From Kushneria aurantia DSM 21353 (GTDB lineage: Bacteria; Pseudomonadota; Gammaproteobacteria; Pseudomonadales; Halomonadaceae), in the NCBI RefSeq assembly GCF_000382245.1, contig NZ_KB907863.1, positions 33,425 to 97,424 on the forward strand: a stretch of DNA of 64,000 bases, read 5' to 3'. The position numbers were made by a program, and so were the translations under genes. This document shows, piece after piece, positions 39,352 to 48,225 of the stretch. Below the pieces are notes generated by a model that was given only the letters and a program-made list of their open reading frames with translations, made no database searches and was not told the origin of the DNA. Within the stretch, counting starts at the first letter, position 1; each line of letters begins with the position of its first letter.

Positions 39352-39753
39352 ATGAGTGACATCAATACCGCTGCAATGGATCGCGAGGCGCTGGAAAAAA
39401 CCGCCGACGATCTGGGCGTCTCGTTTCAGAAAAACACCGGTGACGATACGCTGCGCAAGCGCATCGACGACACCCTGGGCAATGCAACCCCGAGTAATCG
39501 CGATGGCCCGTCACCGCCCGAGGCCCCGCGCGAGAAGCGCTACAAGGTGATCGTGCAGGCCAGCGACAGCGACCAGCAGCCGGTGCAGGTGTTCGTCAAC
39601 GGCCGTGCCTACGTCATGAAGCGCGGCGAAGAGTGCGAGGTACCGGCATCGGTGGTCGAGGTGCTCAACCATGCCGTCCAGCATGTTTACGACCCGACCA
39701 CCATGCAGGAGCGTCGTGTGCTGGCCTATCCGTTCAGCGCCCGCGAGGCCTGA
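39352..39753 (+). CDS. Structural protein with LEM/HeH-like N-terminus
   Basis: A 133-residue protein. Residues 8-45 (MDREALEKTADDLGVSFQKNTGDDTLRKRID in part) resemble the HeH/LEM helix-extended-loop-helix fold often found in small phage head proteins. The C-terminal half (KRYKVIVQASDSDQQPVQVFVNGRAYVMKRGEECEVP, in blocks) is beta-rich. It follows the capsid gene, so it may decorate or complete the head. Confidence 0.72.
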   Translation: MSDINTAAMDREALEKTADDLGVSFQKNTGDDTLRKRIDDTLGNATPSNRDGPSPPEAPREKRYKVIVQASDSDQQPVQVFVNGRAYVMKRGEECEVPASVVEVLNHAVQHVYDPTTMQERRVLAYPFSAREA

Positions 39754-39756
39754 GCC

Positions 39757-40386
39757 ATGACCTATCTGGAGCTGTGCCAGCGGCTGCGCCAGGAAGTCGG
39801 CGCCGCCGGCACCGGGCCGGCCAACGTCAACGGCCAGAGCGGCGAGTATGCCCGCCTGATCGGCTGGGTGGATCAGGCGTGGCGTGAAATACAGGCCGCG
39901 CGCACCGAGTGGCGCTTCGCCTGGGCGGAAGGTGCAGTCGAGCTTACCCCCGAGTTTCGTGACTATTCGGTGCCCGACGACATGGCGCGCTGGCTGCCGG
40001 AGACGCTGCGCATCGGTACGGATTCTGTCCATGCGCTCGAGTACGCCGAAAGCCGCGAGCGTTTTCGAACCCCGGGCGGTTCGGCGCCGTGGCTGGCCAC
40101 GCTGCTGCCGGACGGCCGCATCCGCCTCGACAGCTTCCCGCGCGAGGTATCGTTGCTGACGTTCGAATATTACCGCACGCCGCAGGTGCTGACCGCCAAC
40201 AGCGACGCGCCGCGCCTGCCGGAGCGCTTCCACCTGCTGATCGTCTACCGCGCCATGATCCAGTACGGGCTCTACGAGAACGCGCCGGAGGTGGTACAGC
40301 AGGGCGCTCGTAATAGCCAGCAGATGATGATGGATATGGAGAGCAGCGAGCTGCCGCCGCTCGCTCTGGCTGGAGCGCTGGCATGA
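39757..40386 (+). CDS. Head-tail adaptor protein (podovirus)
   Basis: A 209-residue protein with MTYLELCQRLRQEVGAAG and VDQAWREIQAARTEWRFAW, the typical start of gp11/gp4-like podovirus adaptors that bind the portal ring. It starts 3 bases after the preceding stop and overlaps the next gene by 4. Confidence 0.78.
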   Translation: MTYLELCQRLRQEVGAAGTGPANVNGQSGEYARLIGWVDQAWREIQAARTEWRFAWAEGAVELTPEFRDYSVPDDMARWLPETLRIGTDSVHALEYAESRERFRTPGGSAPWLATLLPDGRIRLDSFPREVSLLTFEYYRTPQVLTANSDAPRLPERFHLLIVYRAMIQYGLYENAPEVVQQGARNSQQMMMDMESSELPPLALAGALA

Positions 40387-41861
40387 GTCGCTCCGCCTAC
40401 ATCCGCCTGGGCGGCGGCATTGATCTGGTCACGCCGCCGGAGCGGCTGCCGCCCGGCGCTGCCCTCTATGCCGTCAACTACGAGTGCCCGGTAACCGGCG
40501 GCTACCGCCGCATTGACGGTTACACCCGCCAGGGGCCGGCGGTGCCCGGCGAGGGGCCGCTGCTGGGGGTGGTGACCTTCAATGACCGCATCATGGCGGT
40601 GCGCAAGGATACCGGCGCTGACGCCGCCACCCTCTACCGCCTGAACGACACCGGCAACGGCTGGGATACCGTCAACAGCAAGGGCGCGATGCACAACGGT
40701 CGCCACGAGTTCGTCGAGGGCAACGTCTACGCTACCGAGTCCGGCCGTGCGCTCTACGGCGTTGGCGGCGGCGATCCGTTCGAGTTGAAAACCGATGGCA
40801 GCTTCAAGGCGCTGACAACGGCGCAGTCCGGTGCTCGCTTCATTGCGCTCCATCACAACGCTCTGGTGCTCGGCTTTGACGCCGGCAGCCTGCAACTGTC
40901 AACGCCGGGCAAGCCCGAAGAGTGGGACGCCGCCACCGGCAGCGCGGTAGAGATCGGCGTGGGGCAGACCCTGACCGGGCTGCTCTCCGGCACCGGCGGC
41001 ACCCTGCACGTCATGTGCCGCGACAGCATACAGACGCTGTACGGCACCAGCCGCGAAGACTTTCAGCTGCGCACCACGGTACCCAACGCCGGGGCGCGCG
41101 CCTACAGTATCCAGTCGCTGATGCAGCCCTATTTCGTCGGTGAGCGCGGTATCGCCAGCCTGGAGGCGACCAACGATTACGGCGACTTCCGCCCCATGCA
41201 GCCGGGCGCCAAAATCGAGCCAATCTTCACCCGCGACAACTACGCCACCCGCGTGGTGGCCAGTGCGGTCAGCAAGCGCCGCGCCCAATATCGGGTGTGG
41301 TTCGATGACGGCACCGGCATTTACATGAGCCCGGCCGGTATCACCACAGTGCGCTACCCCGACCAGATAGCGGTCGCGCATGCCGGCGAGCTGGCCAGCG
41401 GTGAAGAGCAGGTTTTGATGGGCGACGATCAGGGCCGTGTCCATCGCCTGGATAACGACGCCACCAGTTTCAATGGCGAGCCGATACCCGCTTTTCTGAC
41501 CCTGGCCTACGCCGACCTCAAGCAGCCCAGCGTGCGCAAGCGCTTCCGCCGCGCTTTCTGGGACATTCGCGCCGGCAGTGACGCCCGCATCGCCATTCAG
41601 CCCGATTACGACTACGGCCGCACAGAGACGGCCAAACCGCAGCGCGATTTTATCGAATTTCTGCTCGGCGGCGGGCTGTGGGATGTCGCGCGCTGGGATC
41701 AATTCCGCTGGTCGGTGCCTACCCTGGCCCAGGAGCCAATGGATATATCCGGCACCGGCACCAGCATCAACTTCGCACTCTACTCGGGCAGCATCAGCGC
41801 CGCCCATGAGCTGCTCGGCTATGACCTGATGTTCGACTTACGGAGGCAGCGCCGTGGCTAA
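40383..41861 (+). CDS. Tail nozzle / hub-like structural protein
   Basis: A 492-residue beta-rich protein (LGGGIDLVTPPERLPPGAALYAVNYECP at the start; TLHVMCRDSIQTLYGTS and FVGERGIASLEATNDYGDF in the middle). The starting pattern and the repeated small beta units fit nozzle proteins such as P22 gp10-type hubs, which sit below the adaptor and seal the tail. The assignment is from order and pattern. Confidence 0.72.
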   Translation: MSRSAYIRLGGGIDLVTPPERLPPGAALYAVNYECPVTGGYRRIDGYTRQGPAVPGEGPLLGVVTFNDRIMAVRKDTGADAATLYRLNDTGNGWDTVNSKGAMHNGRHEFVEGNVYATESGRALYGVGGGDPFELKTDGSFKALTTAQSGARFIALHHNALVLGFDAGSLQLSTPGKPEEWDAATGSAVEIGVGQTLTGLLSGTGGTLHVMCRDSIQTLYGTSREDFQLRTTVPNAGARAYSIQSLMQPYFVGERGIASLEATNDYGDFRPMQPGAKIEPIFTRDNYATRVVASAVSKRRAQYRVWFDDGTGIYMSPAGITTVRYPDQIAVAHAGELASGEEQVLMGDDQGRVHRLDNDATSFNGEPIPAFLTLAYADLKQPSVRKRFRRAFWDIRAGSDARIAIQPDYDYGRTETAKPQRDFIEFLLGGGLWDVARWDQFRWSVPTLAQEPMDISGTGTSINFALYSGSISAAHELLGYDLMFDLRRQRRG

Positions 41862-43170
41862 CCCCTACTTCGATAACCGCGACGAGAGCCAGCGTTTTCA
41901 GCCCGGCACGATCGCCGAGGCGGAAGCTGTCGATGAGAAATTCGACCGCGTGGCCACCGGTTTCGAGGCGGTGCGTATCGACACCGATCGCGCCCTGAAA
42001 CTCCCTGCCGAGCCGGGCGTCAGCCGCGAGATTACCGCGACCGCCCTGCAGCGGCGCAGCCGGGTGGTGGGCTTCGATTCGGAAGGCGGACTTGCCCTGA
42101 TCAGCGGCTTCGCCTGGCGCGGCGACTGGGCGGCCAATACCGAGTACTTCGTCAATGACGTGGTGGTTAGGCCCACTTCGAAAAACTGGTATGTGTGCCG
42201 TGAGCGGCATGTCTCGGGCGCCATCTTTGGCATCACGTACTGGTCACTGGCGCTGGATTACGACAGCGTGCGGTCCAAACTGGAGAGCGGCCTTCAACCG
42301 TTGGTGACCACCGCCACCAACGCCGCTCAGACAGCAACCACCAGGGCGGCACAGACCGCGCAGGACAGAAGCGCGACGGGTGCCGACCGAACGGCGGTGG
42401 AACAGGATCGACAAACGGCCGCCAAAGCGGCTCAGACAGCAACCACCAGGGCCGCGCAGACCGCGCAGGACAGAAACGCCACCAGCGCTGACCGAAACGC
42501 CACTGCACAGGATCGACAGGCGGCGGCCAGTTCGGAATCGGCCGCATCCGCTAGTGCGTCGACGGCCTCACAGTCTGCCGCCGCCGCGGAGAACGCAAGG
42601 CAGAAGTCGCGCCAGTGGGCGGATGCCTCGACCGGCACCGAAATCGAACCAGGCAGGTATTCGGCCCGACACTGGGCAGACGCCGCACGAGACACGACGA
42701 TCAACGGCGTCAGCATTACCGAACTGAAACCCGGGGCGCTTACCACTCTCGGAGATTACCCCTCAGTCGATAATGACGGCTCTCCGGCGGTACGCAACGC
42801 TCCCGATGATATACGCGGTGAATTGCTGGCCAGTAATCCCGCTGCGCTGCTGCGATATGATCTCCAGGTAAATACAACGTATCAGGGAAATGGCACGTCG
42901 ACTGTCGATATTGACGTATCAGAAGGACCGCAGGTCGTCGTGGTGGGAAATAGCGTACTGCGTACTGTGCGTCTCAATAAACCGCCATTAGGGCGTTCGA
43001 TTCTTGTCATTGTTTATGCGGAAGGTGCAGGTGGGCTGTCGTTTTCGCAGCTGCCCAGTCCCACATACTGGAGTGGCGGTGAATTGCCAGAGACCGGTCA
43101 GCAGTGGACACAGTATTTGCTGTGGTGGAGTGGGGCGACATGGCGCGGCAATGTGGGAATGAAGCAATGA
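41854..43170 (+). CDS. Tail fibre/collar protein with coiled-coil repeats
   Basis: A 438-residue fibre. The first 150 residues form the virion-attachment part (FAWRGDWAANTEYFVNDVVVR in block with a carbohydrate-module-like turn). Residues about 155-230 are an Ala/Thr/Gln-rich coiled coil with a 35-residue unit repeated twice. HWADAARD follows at the collar. The C-terminus (PSPTYWSGGELPETGQQWTQYLLWW) may bind the next protein. The end overlaps the AT-rich gene by 4 bases. Confidence 0.8.
   Translation: MANPYFDNRDESQRFQPGTIAEAEAVDEKFDRVATGFEAVRIDTDRALKLPAEPGVSREITATALQRRSRVVGFDSEGGLALISGFAWRGDWAANTEYFVNDVVVRPTSKNWYVCRERHVSGAIFGITYWSLALDYDSVRSKLESGLQPLVTTATNAAQTATTRAAQTAQDRSATGADRTAVEQDRQTAAKAAQTATTRAAQTAQDRNATSADRNATAQDRQAAASSESAASASASTASQSAAAAENARQKSRQWADASTGTEIEPGRYSARHWADAARDTTINGVSITELKPGALTTLGDYPSVDNDGSPAVRNAPDDIRGELLASNPAALLRYDLQVNTTYQGNGTSTVDIDVSEGPQVVVVGNSVLRTVRLNKPPLGRSILVIVYAEGAGGLSFSQLPSPTYWSGGELPETGQQWTQYLLWWSGATWRGNVGMKQ
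42322..42531 (+). repeat. Two 105-bp tandem units in the fibre gene
   Basis: A 35-codon unit beginning AAQTATTRAAQTAQDR is present twice, with near-identical DNA in the first 45 bases. It codes for a coiled coil, so unit number could change fibre length by recombination. Confidence 0.75.
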
Positions 43171-44141
43171 TTGAATTGATGATGAAAAGCAAAATCGCTA
43201 GCTCATATATATTTATTACAGATTATAACAAAGGATTAGCGGCCATAAACTTGAATGATGGATCTATGGCATGGGAGGGGAAGGCAGAAAAAGGAACTTA
43301 CCCACTTAAAATAGACCCTGATAAAAAAACGTTGCATACATTCCCCACTAAAAGCAATTCATATCAGGAATACGATTTCCGAGGAAATCTTATCAGAAGC
43401 ATTGATATAAGCTCTTTTTCAAGGAATAGGGTTGGATATAAGTCAAAAATAATTATAACACAAAATTATGTCATGGTTTCTACTGGGAATCCTGAAAACG
43501 TGGTAAGAATTGACCGTTACCGTGGTGGTGTATCAAGAGCCCCTTCGCGACGACACTTTGGAAGTAATAATTATTATGGCCTGGCAGAAAGTGAAGGCGA
43601 TGGTTATTTTTCAGCATATTACTCAGGAGGAAGAAGAGTAGTAATTTATGAGACTTATACGTCTGGTGCTAGTTCTGCAATTGGTTATGTAGATCGAATC
43701 AACAGAGTAGATGATATTTGTACTCTGGGGGAAATTATCTATGTTGTAGGGCCGTCGGGAGATGGCACTTACTCCAGAATAACGTGCCTAAGCCTTTCAG
43801 GTAGTTTTAAAAAGAGTTACAACTTGCCGTACCTGATTTACAAAATAATACCCAGCTCAAAACTCGGTGGGGTTATCTGTATAGGTAGGGGCAGCGTATA
43901 TGTTGCAACAGGAAGTCAGTCAGGTGTAGCGGTAAAAAACTTACTCCCCAACTCTAACGCAGCTGTATTTACGTGGGGAGCGTATAATACAAAAAACGAT
44001 CAGTTATTAATTAATAACAGGAAAGTTGGAGAAAGAGATAAGTTTAAAGTTTACAATATATATAATCGCAATATAGAGCATAGCTCAGACATATCAGTAG
44101 GGTTTGATACAAATATTAAGTTTTTTGAGGTGATCGAATGA
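43167..44141 (+). CDS. AT-rich beta-propeller-like receptor-binding candidate
   Basis: A 324-residue protein with repeated short beta motifs (YIFITDYNKGLAAINLNDGSMAWEG, YVMVSTGNPENVVRIDR, IYVVGPSGDGTYSRITCLSLSG) like PQQ/WD-type propeller blades. Its DNA is strikingly AT-rich compared with flanking genes, with many AAA and ATA codons. ATGA overlap with the fibre gene and with the chaperone gene shows it is in the host-range cassette. Best guess is a distal tail tip that recognises the host surface. Confidence 0.7.
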   Translation: MIELMMKSKIASSYIFITDYNKGLAAINLNDGSMAWEGKAEKGTYPLKIDPDKKTLHTFPTKSNSYQEYDFRGNLIRSIDISSFSRNRVGYKSKIIITQNYVMVSTGNPENVVRIDRYRGGVSRAPSRRHFGSNNYYGLAESEGDGYFSAYYSGGRRVVIYETYTSGASSAIGYVDRINRVDDICTLGEIIYVVGPSGDGTYSRITCLSLSGSFKKSYNLPYLIYKIIPSSKLGGVICIGRGSVYVATGSQSGVAVKNLLPNSNAAVFTWGAYNTKNDQLLINNRKVGERDKFKVYNIYNRNIEHSSDISVGFDTNIKFFEVIE

Positions 44142-44779
44142 TTATTAACACAGAAACACAGCAAATAGAGTCCGTATACAAAATACGACAGATTACTGGC
44201 GTCACACTACCCGCTGAGCCCAGCGCGGACACATTGTATCGGCTGGAGCCACCGCGCGCCTATGTCAAAATGACCAATCCGCCAGAGGGCGATGTCGTCG
44301 AGCCAGCGGGGCTCGAACTGGTCGATGGCGAATGGCGTCAAGCCTGGAGCGTGCGCGACTATACCAACGCCGAGCGCGCCGAGCAGCTGGAGCGCGCCAA
44401 GACCGAGGCGCTGTCACGGCTCAATGCCGACTACGAAGACGCGGCCCGGCCGCTGCTGCGCGAATACCCGGAAATCGAACGGCTCAGTTGGGGGCAGCAA
44501 AAGCGCGAGGCCGAGGCGTATCAAGCGTGGCTCGACGCTGGTGGCGCGGGCGATGCGCCGCCCATCCCTTCGCTTTCCGCGATCCTCGATGGTCGCAATG
44601 GCATCGCCGGCACCGAAACCCTGGAGCAGCTCGTCGCCGCCGTGCTGGCCCGCGCCGAGTCGTTCACCGCCTGGCAAATATTCACGGGCATCCGGCAACG
44701 CGGCGAGTGGGCAATCAACGACGCCCAGACACCCAACGCTGCCCATGCGGTGACCTGGGAGAGCCTGGCAGCTGCGTAA
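44138..44779 (+). CDS. Tail fibre assembly protein (DUF4376-like)
   Basis: A 213-residue protein whose C-terminal 120 residues (YTNAERAEQLERAKTEALSRLNADYEDAARPL in pieces, then WLDAGGAGDAPPIPSLSAI) match tail-fibre assembly chaperones with the DUF4376 pattern. The first 20 codons are AT-rich like the preceding gene and the rest GC-rich, so the boundary of an exchanged cassette lies near 44200. Confidence 0.78.
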   Translation: MIINTETQQIESVYKIRQITGVTLPAEPSADTLYRLEPPRAYVKMTNPPEGDVVEPAGLELVDGEWRQAWSVRDYTNAERAEQLERAKTEALSRLNADYEDAARPLLREYPEIERLSWGQQKREAEAYQAWLDAGGAGDAPPIPSLSAILDGRNGIAGTETLEQLVAAVLARAESFTAWQIFTGIRQRGEWAINDAQTPNAAHAVTWESLAAA

Positions 44780-44816
44780 TCTCCTACCCGATCCCGGCAA
44801 ACTCTGAGGTTTCCCC

Positions 44817-46115
44817 ATGGCGTTCAACACGCAGCAGTACCTGAAAAACAAAGCCGCTCAGATGAACAGGTCGGCGGAGAAGGGGCGCACTGACTGGGGC
44901 GTTTCTGACGTCGAAAGCGCTTTCGACAAGGCCAATCTGACCGCCGAGCAGCACTATAACCAGTTTGGCCGCAAGGAGGGGGTAACCGATACCATGCCGT
45001 CAACTTCCCCTGCTGCCAAATCTTCCGGTAGCAACTCCAACGGCTTCGGCTTCGATACGCGCACCTATCTGCAAAACAAACGGGATCAGCTCAATCGTAG
45101 CGCCAAAGACGGCCGCACCGACTGGACAACGGATGATGTACGCCATGCCTTTGACGACGCCAACCTGACGGCTCAGGAACACTACCAGCGTTATGGCGTA
45201 AACGAGGGCGTATCACCGCTGGACCGCAACGCCTCGACGTCCAGCGCTCAGCCCACTAACACTGGGTTCAATGACGGCATCTATATACAGCGCAAGGTGC
45301 AGCAGCTGAATCGCACCGCTGAAGGTGGCCGCACCGATTGGACGGTCGAGGATGTCGAAAGGGCGCTGGCCGACTCCAATTTGACACCACAACAGCACTA
45401 TCAGCGCTATGGCGTGCTGGAGGGAATTTCTCCTTCCGTCACGCCGGAAAATCGCGTTACTCACGAACAGACGTCGGCCGGTCAGCTCGAGGATATACTG
45501 AAAAGCGACTCGGCCCTGATGAAACAGGCGCGCACGCAGGGGGAGCAGCGCGCCAATTCTCGCGGACTGCTCAATTCAAGCCTCGCCGGGCAAGCCTCTC
45601 AAGCCGCCATGATCAGCGCTGCCGCGCCCTTTGCCCGGCAGGACGCGCAGACGCATTTTCAGAACAGCCAGGCCAACGCTGATCGTCAGCAGCAGGAGTT
45701 CATGTCGCGCCTTGGCTATCAACAGCAGCGCGGCCTCAACGATCAGCAGTACCAGAATCAGCGTGGCCTCAACGAGCAGAATTTCCAGCAGACGCTGGGC
45801 AGGATGCGCGAGCAGTTCCAGTTCGACTCCGACCTGGCGCAGCAGGAAGCCGAAAGCGCGCTGCGCAACCTGTTTGCCACCAGCACGGCCAACGCCTGGG
45901 GGGTGTTTTCCAATAACGCCACCGACCTGATCGGTCAGGCCTCCAACGCCATCAATCAGATCCAGATGAACCCTGACATCACCGCCGAGAACAAGAAGGA
46001 GATGATCGATCAGGTGTTGAAGATGCGTGACACCGACCTGGCGTTTCAGCGCAGCCTTTACGAGCAGCTCGGCAGTTACCTGCAGGGCACCGGCGTCTTC
46101 CCCTCCATCGCATAA
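44817..46115 (+). CDS. Internal virion protein with three 70-residue repeats
   Basis: A 432-residue protein. Three N-terminal units share YLxxKxxQLNRxAxxGRTDW, DVxxAFxxANLTxxxHYxxxGxxEGVS at about residues 8-56, 80-130 and 150-200. The rest is Gln-rich helix (QQRGLNDQQYQNQRGLNEQNFQ, in pieces). Such proteins are carried inside the capsid of podoviruses and ejected ahead of DNA. The repeat unit is of unknown function. Confidence 0.7.
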   Translation: MAFNTQQYLKNKAAQMNRSAEKGRTDWGVSDVESAFDKANLTAEQHYNQFGRKEGVTDTMPSTSPAAKSSGSNSNGFGFDTRTYLQNKRDQLNRSAKDGRTDWTTDDVRHAFDDANLTAQEHYQRYGVNEGVSPLDRNASTSSAQPTNTGFNDGIYIQRKVQQLNRTAEGGRTDWTVEDVERALADSNLTPQQHYQRYGVLEGISPSVTPENRVTHEQTSAGQLEDILKSDSALMKQARTQGEQRANSRGLLNSSLAGQASQAAMISAAAPFARQDAQTHFQNSQANADRQQQEFMSRLGYQQQRGLNDQQYQNQRGLNEQNFQQTLGRMREQFQFDSDLAQQEAESALRNLFATSTANAWGVFSNNATDLIGQASNAINQIQMNPDITAENKKEMIDQVLKMRDTDLAFQRSLYEQLGSYLQGTGVFPSIA

Positions 46116-46127
46116 GGAGCAGCCATC

Positions 46128-46448
46128 ATGTGGGATTTCGGAGCAGCAGCAAGCAGTGCCGCCGATGCGGCGGGCAGCCTGTTCAACAACCTGGGCGACT
46201 ACAGTGTCAAGGCGTTTGACTGGCTGGAGTCCAATCCGCAGGCGGCCAATGTGCTGGGCGGCGTGATGGCCGGCGTAGGCAACTACTACGCGCAGAAGGA
46301 TCAGCAGAATTACGAACGGAGGCTCTACCGAGAAAAGCGCCGCGACCAGATGATCAACCCCGGTGCGATTGAAGGGTACGGCTCGCACATCGGTGAGCAG
46401 AAGAAAGGACTGCTCTCCAACGGCATCATCAGCGGGGGTGGCGCATGA
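46128..46448 (+). CDS. Small virion protein, unknown
   Basis: A 106-residue protein with an Ala/Gly-rich helix (NPQAANVLGGVMAGVGNYYAQK) followed by a basic tail. It resembles small internal proteins encoded among ejection proteins. Overlaps the next gene by 4 bases. Confidence 0.65.
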   Translation: MWDFGAAASSAADAAGSLFNNLGDYSVKAFDWLESNPQAANVLGGVMAGVGNYYAQKDQQNYERRLYREKRRDQMINPGAIEGYGSHIGEQKKGLLSNGIISGGGA

Positions 46449-47542
46449 GTTGGGCAGACTCGGCGGCGGATGGCGCCACTGGCGGCTCGGGTGGATACGG
46501 TGGCGGTCGTGACCGTGGTGGTGGCGGTCGCAGCAGTCGTGACCGCAGTGGATACGATAGTGGGTTTGGCGCCGAGATCGATACCGGCGGCCTTGAGGCA
46601 CCTGAAAGCAGCGCAAGGGGGGCGGCATCAGGCGGCAGCAAGACATCCGCACGGGACGACAGGCCCTCTGCATACTCCGGAATGTTCGGTCGTGAACTCG
46701 ATCCGCATGGCAGCGTCAGCGTTACGTCCGGAACGATTTCCGGCGATATGGCCTCCCTCGCCGAAGAAGCGGAACGCAGCTTCATGGACAGGGTCAGGAC
46801 ACGTCGTGAGGGGCTGACAGTAGATCCGGGCCTGGAGGACGCGCGCGCGCGCGAGGTTGCCGAGCGCCTTGATACCATCAGTGAACATACCGGCATGGGC
46901 CTCAACGATGTCGAAGATGGCGCGCTGAATGACATGATGAACGGCAGTCGCAGCCAGATGGACAGCGCGACGCACGATCTGACCCAGCGGGCATCCCGCC
47001 CCCACGGCCTGCTCAGCACCGTGCAGGACATCGGCTTTGGGCTGCTGGGACCGGTGGGCATTATTGGCGATATGGCGCTTGATTCATTCACCAGCGGGCA
47101 ACGCGCTGCCGAGACACTGAGCGCGCTCAACGACCGCTTTGGCACCAGTTTCGACGATGGCTTTTCCAGTAATCTCGGGCGCCACGCGACTGCCAGCATC
47201 ACTGGCGGTATCATGAGCGCCGGGCTGGGCCGTATCGGAGCGCAGGCCGGGCTTGGGCTGGCCGGTATGCCGGGCGCTTACAGTGGCGCCATGGCAGGCA
47301 GCCAAATGGGCAGTAAAGTGGGGGATTTGGCGCTGGATACGCTGGCACCCGGCCCACAGGCGAACGCCGAGCAGACGGTTGCCAGCGTAACGCCCGGCCC
47401 TCCCACGAATGGCGGCAGCCGCAATGGCCGTGCGCCCCGAGGTCTGCTGGAGCGCGGCGTCAACCGCCAGGCGGCTACCGCCAACCATGGCCCGGCCGAT
47501 TTCGATGGCTATGCCAGCTATGCCGAATCCTTCTTCACCTGA
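46445..47542 (+). CDS. Glycine-rich internal virion protein, unknown
   Basis: A 365-residue protein. The first 70 residues are Gly/Ser/Arg-rich and unstructured (GGSGGYGGGRDRGGGGRSS). A hydrophobic glycine-zipper helix region near residues 195-300 (GLLGPVGIIGDMAL, AGLGRIGAQAGLGLAGMPG) could insert in membranes, as ejection proteins do. Confidence 0.65.
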   Translation: MSWADSAADGATGGSGGYGGGRDRGGGGRSSRDRSGYDSGFGAEIDTGGLEAPESSARGAASGGSKTSARDDRPSAYSGMFGRELDPHGSVSVTSGTISGDMASLAEEAERSFMDRVRTRREGLTVDPGLEDARAREVAERLDTISEHTGMGLNDVEDGALNDMMNGSRSQMDSATHDLTQRASRPHGLLSTVQDIGFGLLGPVGIIGDMALDSFTSGQRAAETLSALNDRFGTSFDDGFSSNLGRHATASITGGIMSAGLGRIGAQAGLGLAGMPGAYSGAMAGSQMGSKVGDLALDTLAPGPQANAEQTVASVTPGPPTNGGSRNGRAPRGLLERGVNRQAATANHGPADFDGYASYAESFFT

Positions 47543-47547
47543 GCGCT

Positions 47548-47559
47548 CGCCGGGAGGCG
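47548..47559 (+). promoter_or_regulatory. GNRA hairpin with embedded ribosome site
   Basis: CGCC-GGGA-GGCG ends 5 bases before ATG 47565; the Shine-Dalgarno GGGAGG forms the loop and 3' stem. It is the clearest case of the recurring CGCC-GNRA-GGCG element controlling a start. Confidence 0.5.
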
Positions 47560-47564
47560 ACACC

Positions 47565-48224
47565 ATGGCAGGACTTCTTCAGGGCGGCCGGCAGGCGCCG
47601 CCGGCACAGACAGCACCCGCTTCTCCCAATACCCCGACACCGCAACAGCCGCCGCAGCGACAGCTACGGGGCCAGTCGCCACGCTCCGCCGCACCGCAGG
47701 GCGGCGACCCGCGCACCGATACCCGTCCACAGGACGGTCAGCAGCAGTACGACGTGCTGGCCAGCTCGATGCTCTCCTGGCTCTATGAAGACGGCCTGCC
47801 GCAGGTCGAGCAGTCATTGAGCAGCGGCGGCGACATCATGGCGCGCATGGCGCGTGTCATCAGCACCATCATGATTACCCACTATCATGCCCTGCAAACC
47901 GAAGGGCGCACCGTACCGCCCGGCGTCATGTTCCAGGCCGGTATGGAGCTTTCCAAAGCGGTTGGCGAACTGGCGATCGAAATGGGCAGACTGCCGCGGG
48001 AGCAGGCCGGCGAAGCGGTGGAGGCGGCCTTCATGGCGGCGATAGGCCGTTTCGGGCAGATGGCCAGCGACAGCGCCATGACCGACGAGCAGCGCCAGCG
48101 CTACGCCGAGATGATCCGCACCGTGCGCCAACTCAAGCAGCGCGCCGGCGCCATGGTTCAGGGCGCGCCGACTTCAGAGCAGCCGCCTGAACAGAGCATG
48201 GCGCCGCAGCAGGGAGGGATGTGA
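47565..48224 (+). CDS. Virion protein with helical core, unknown
   Basis: A 219-residue protein: a Pro/Gln-rich disordered N-terminal third, then a helical domain (DVLASSMLSWLYEDGLPQVEQSL, RVISTIMITHYHALQTEG, ELAIEMGRLPREQAGEAVEAAF). Its position is among internal virion proteins. No family recognised. Confidence 0.68.
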   Translation: MAGLLQGGRQAPPAQTAPASPNTPTPQQPPQRQLRGQSPRSAAPQGGDPRTDTRPQDGQQQYDVLASSMLSWLYEDGLPQVEQSLSSGGDIMARMARVISTIMITHYHALQTEGRTVPPGVMFQAGMELSKAVGELAIEMGRLPREQAGEAVEAAFMAAIGRFGQMASDSAMTDEQRQRYAEMIRTVRQLKQRAGAMVQGAPTSEQPPEQSMAPQQGGM

Positions 48225-48225
48225 T

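Noticed and set aside
42325..42531. Tandem repeats in the fibre gene as a diversity-generating retroelement target
   Set aside because: No reverse transcriptase or template repeat occurs in the prophage, and the repeats are coiled-coil coding.
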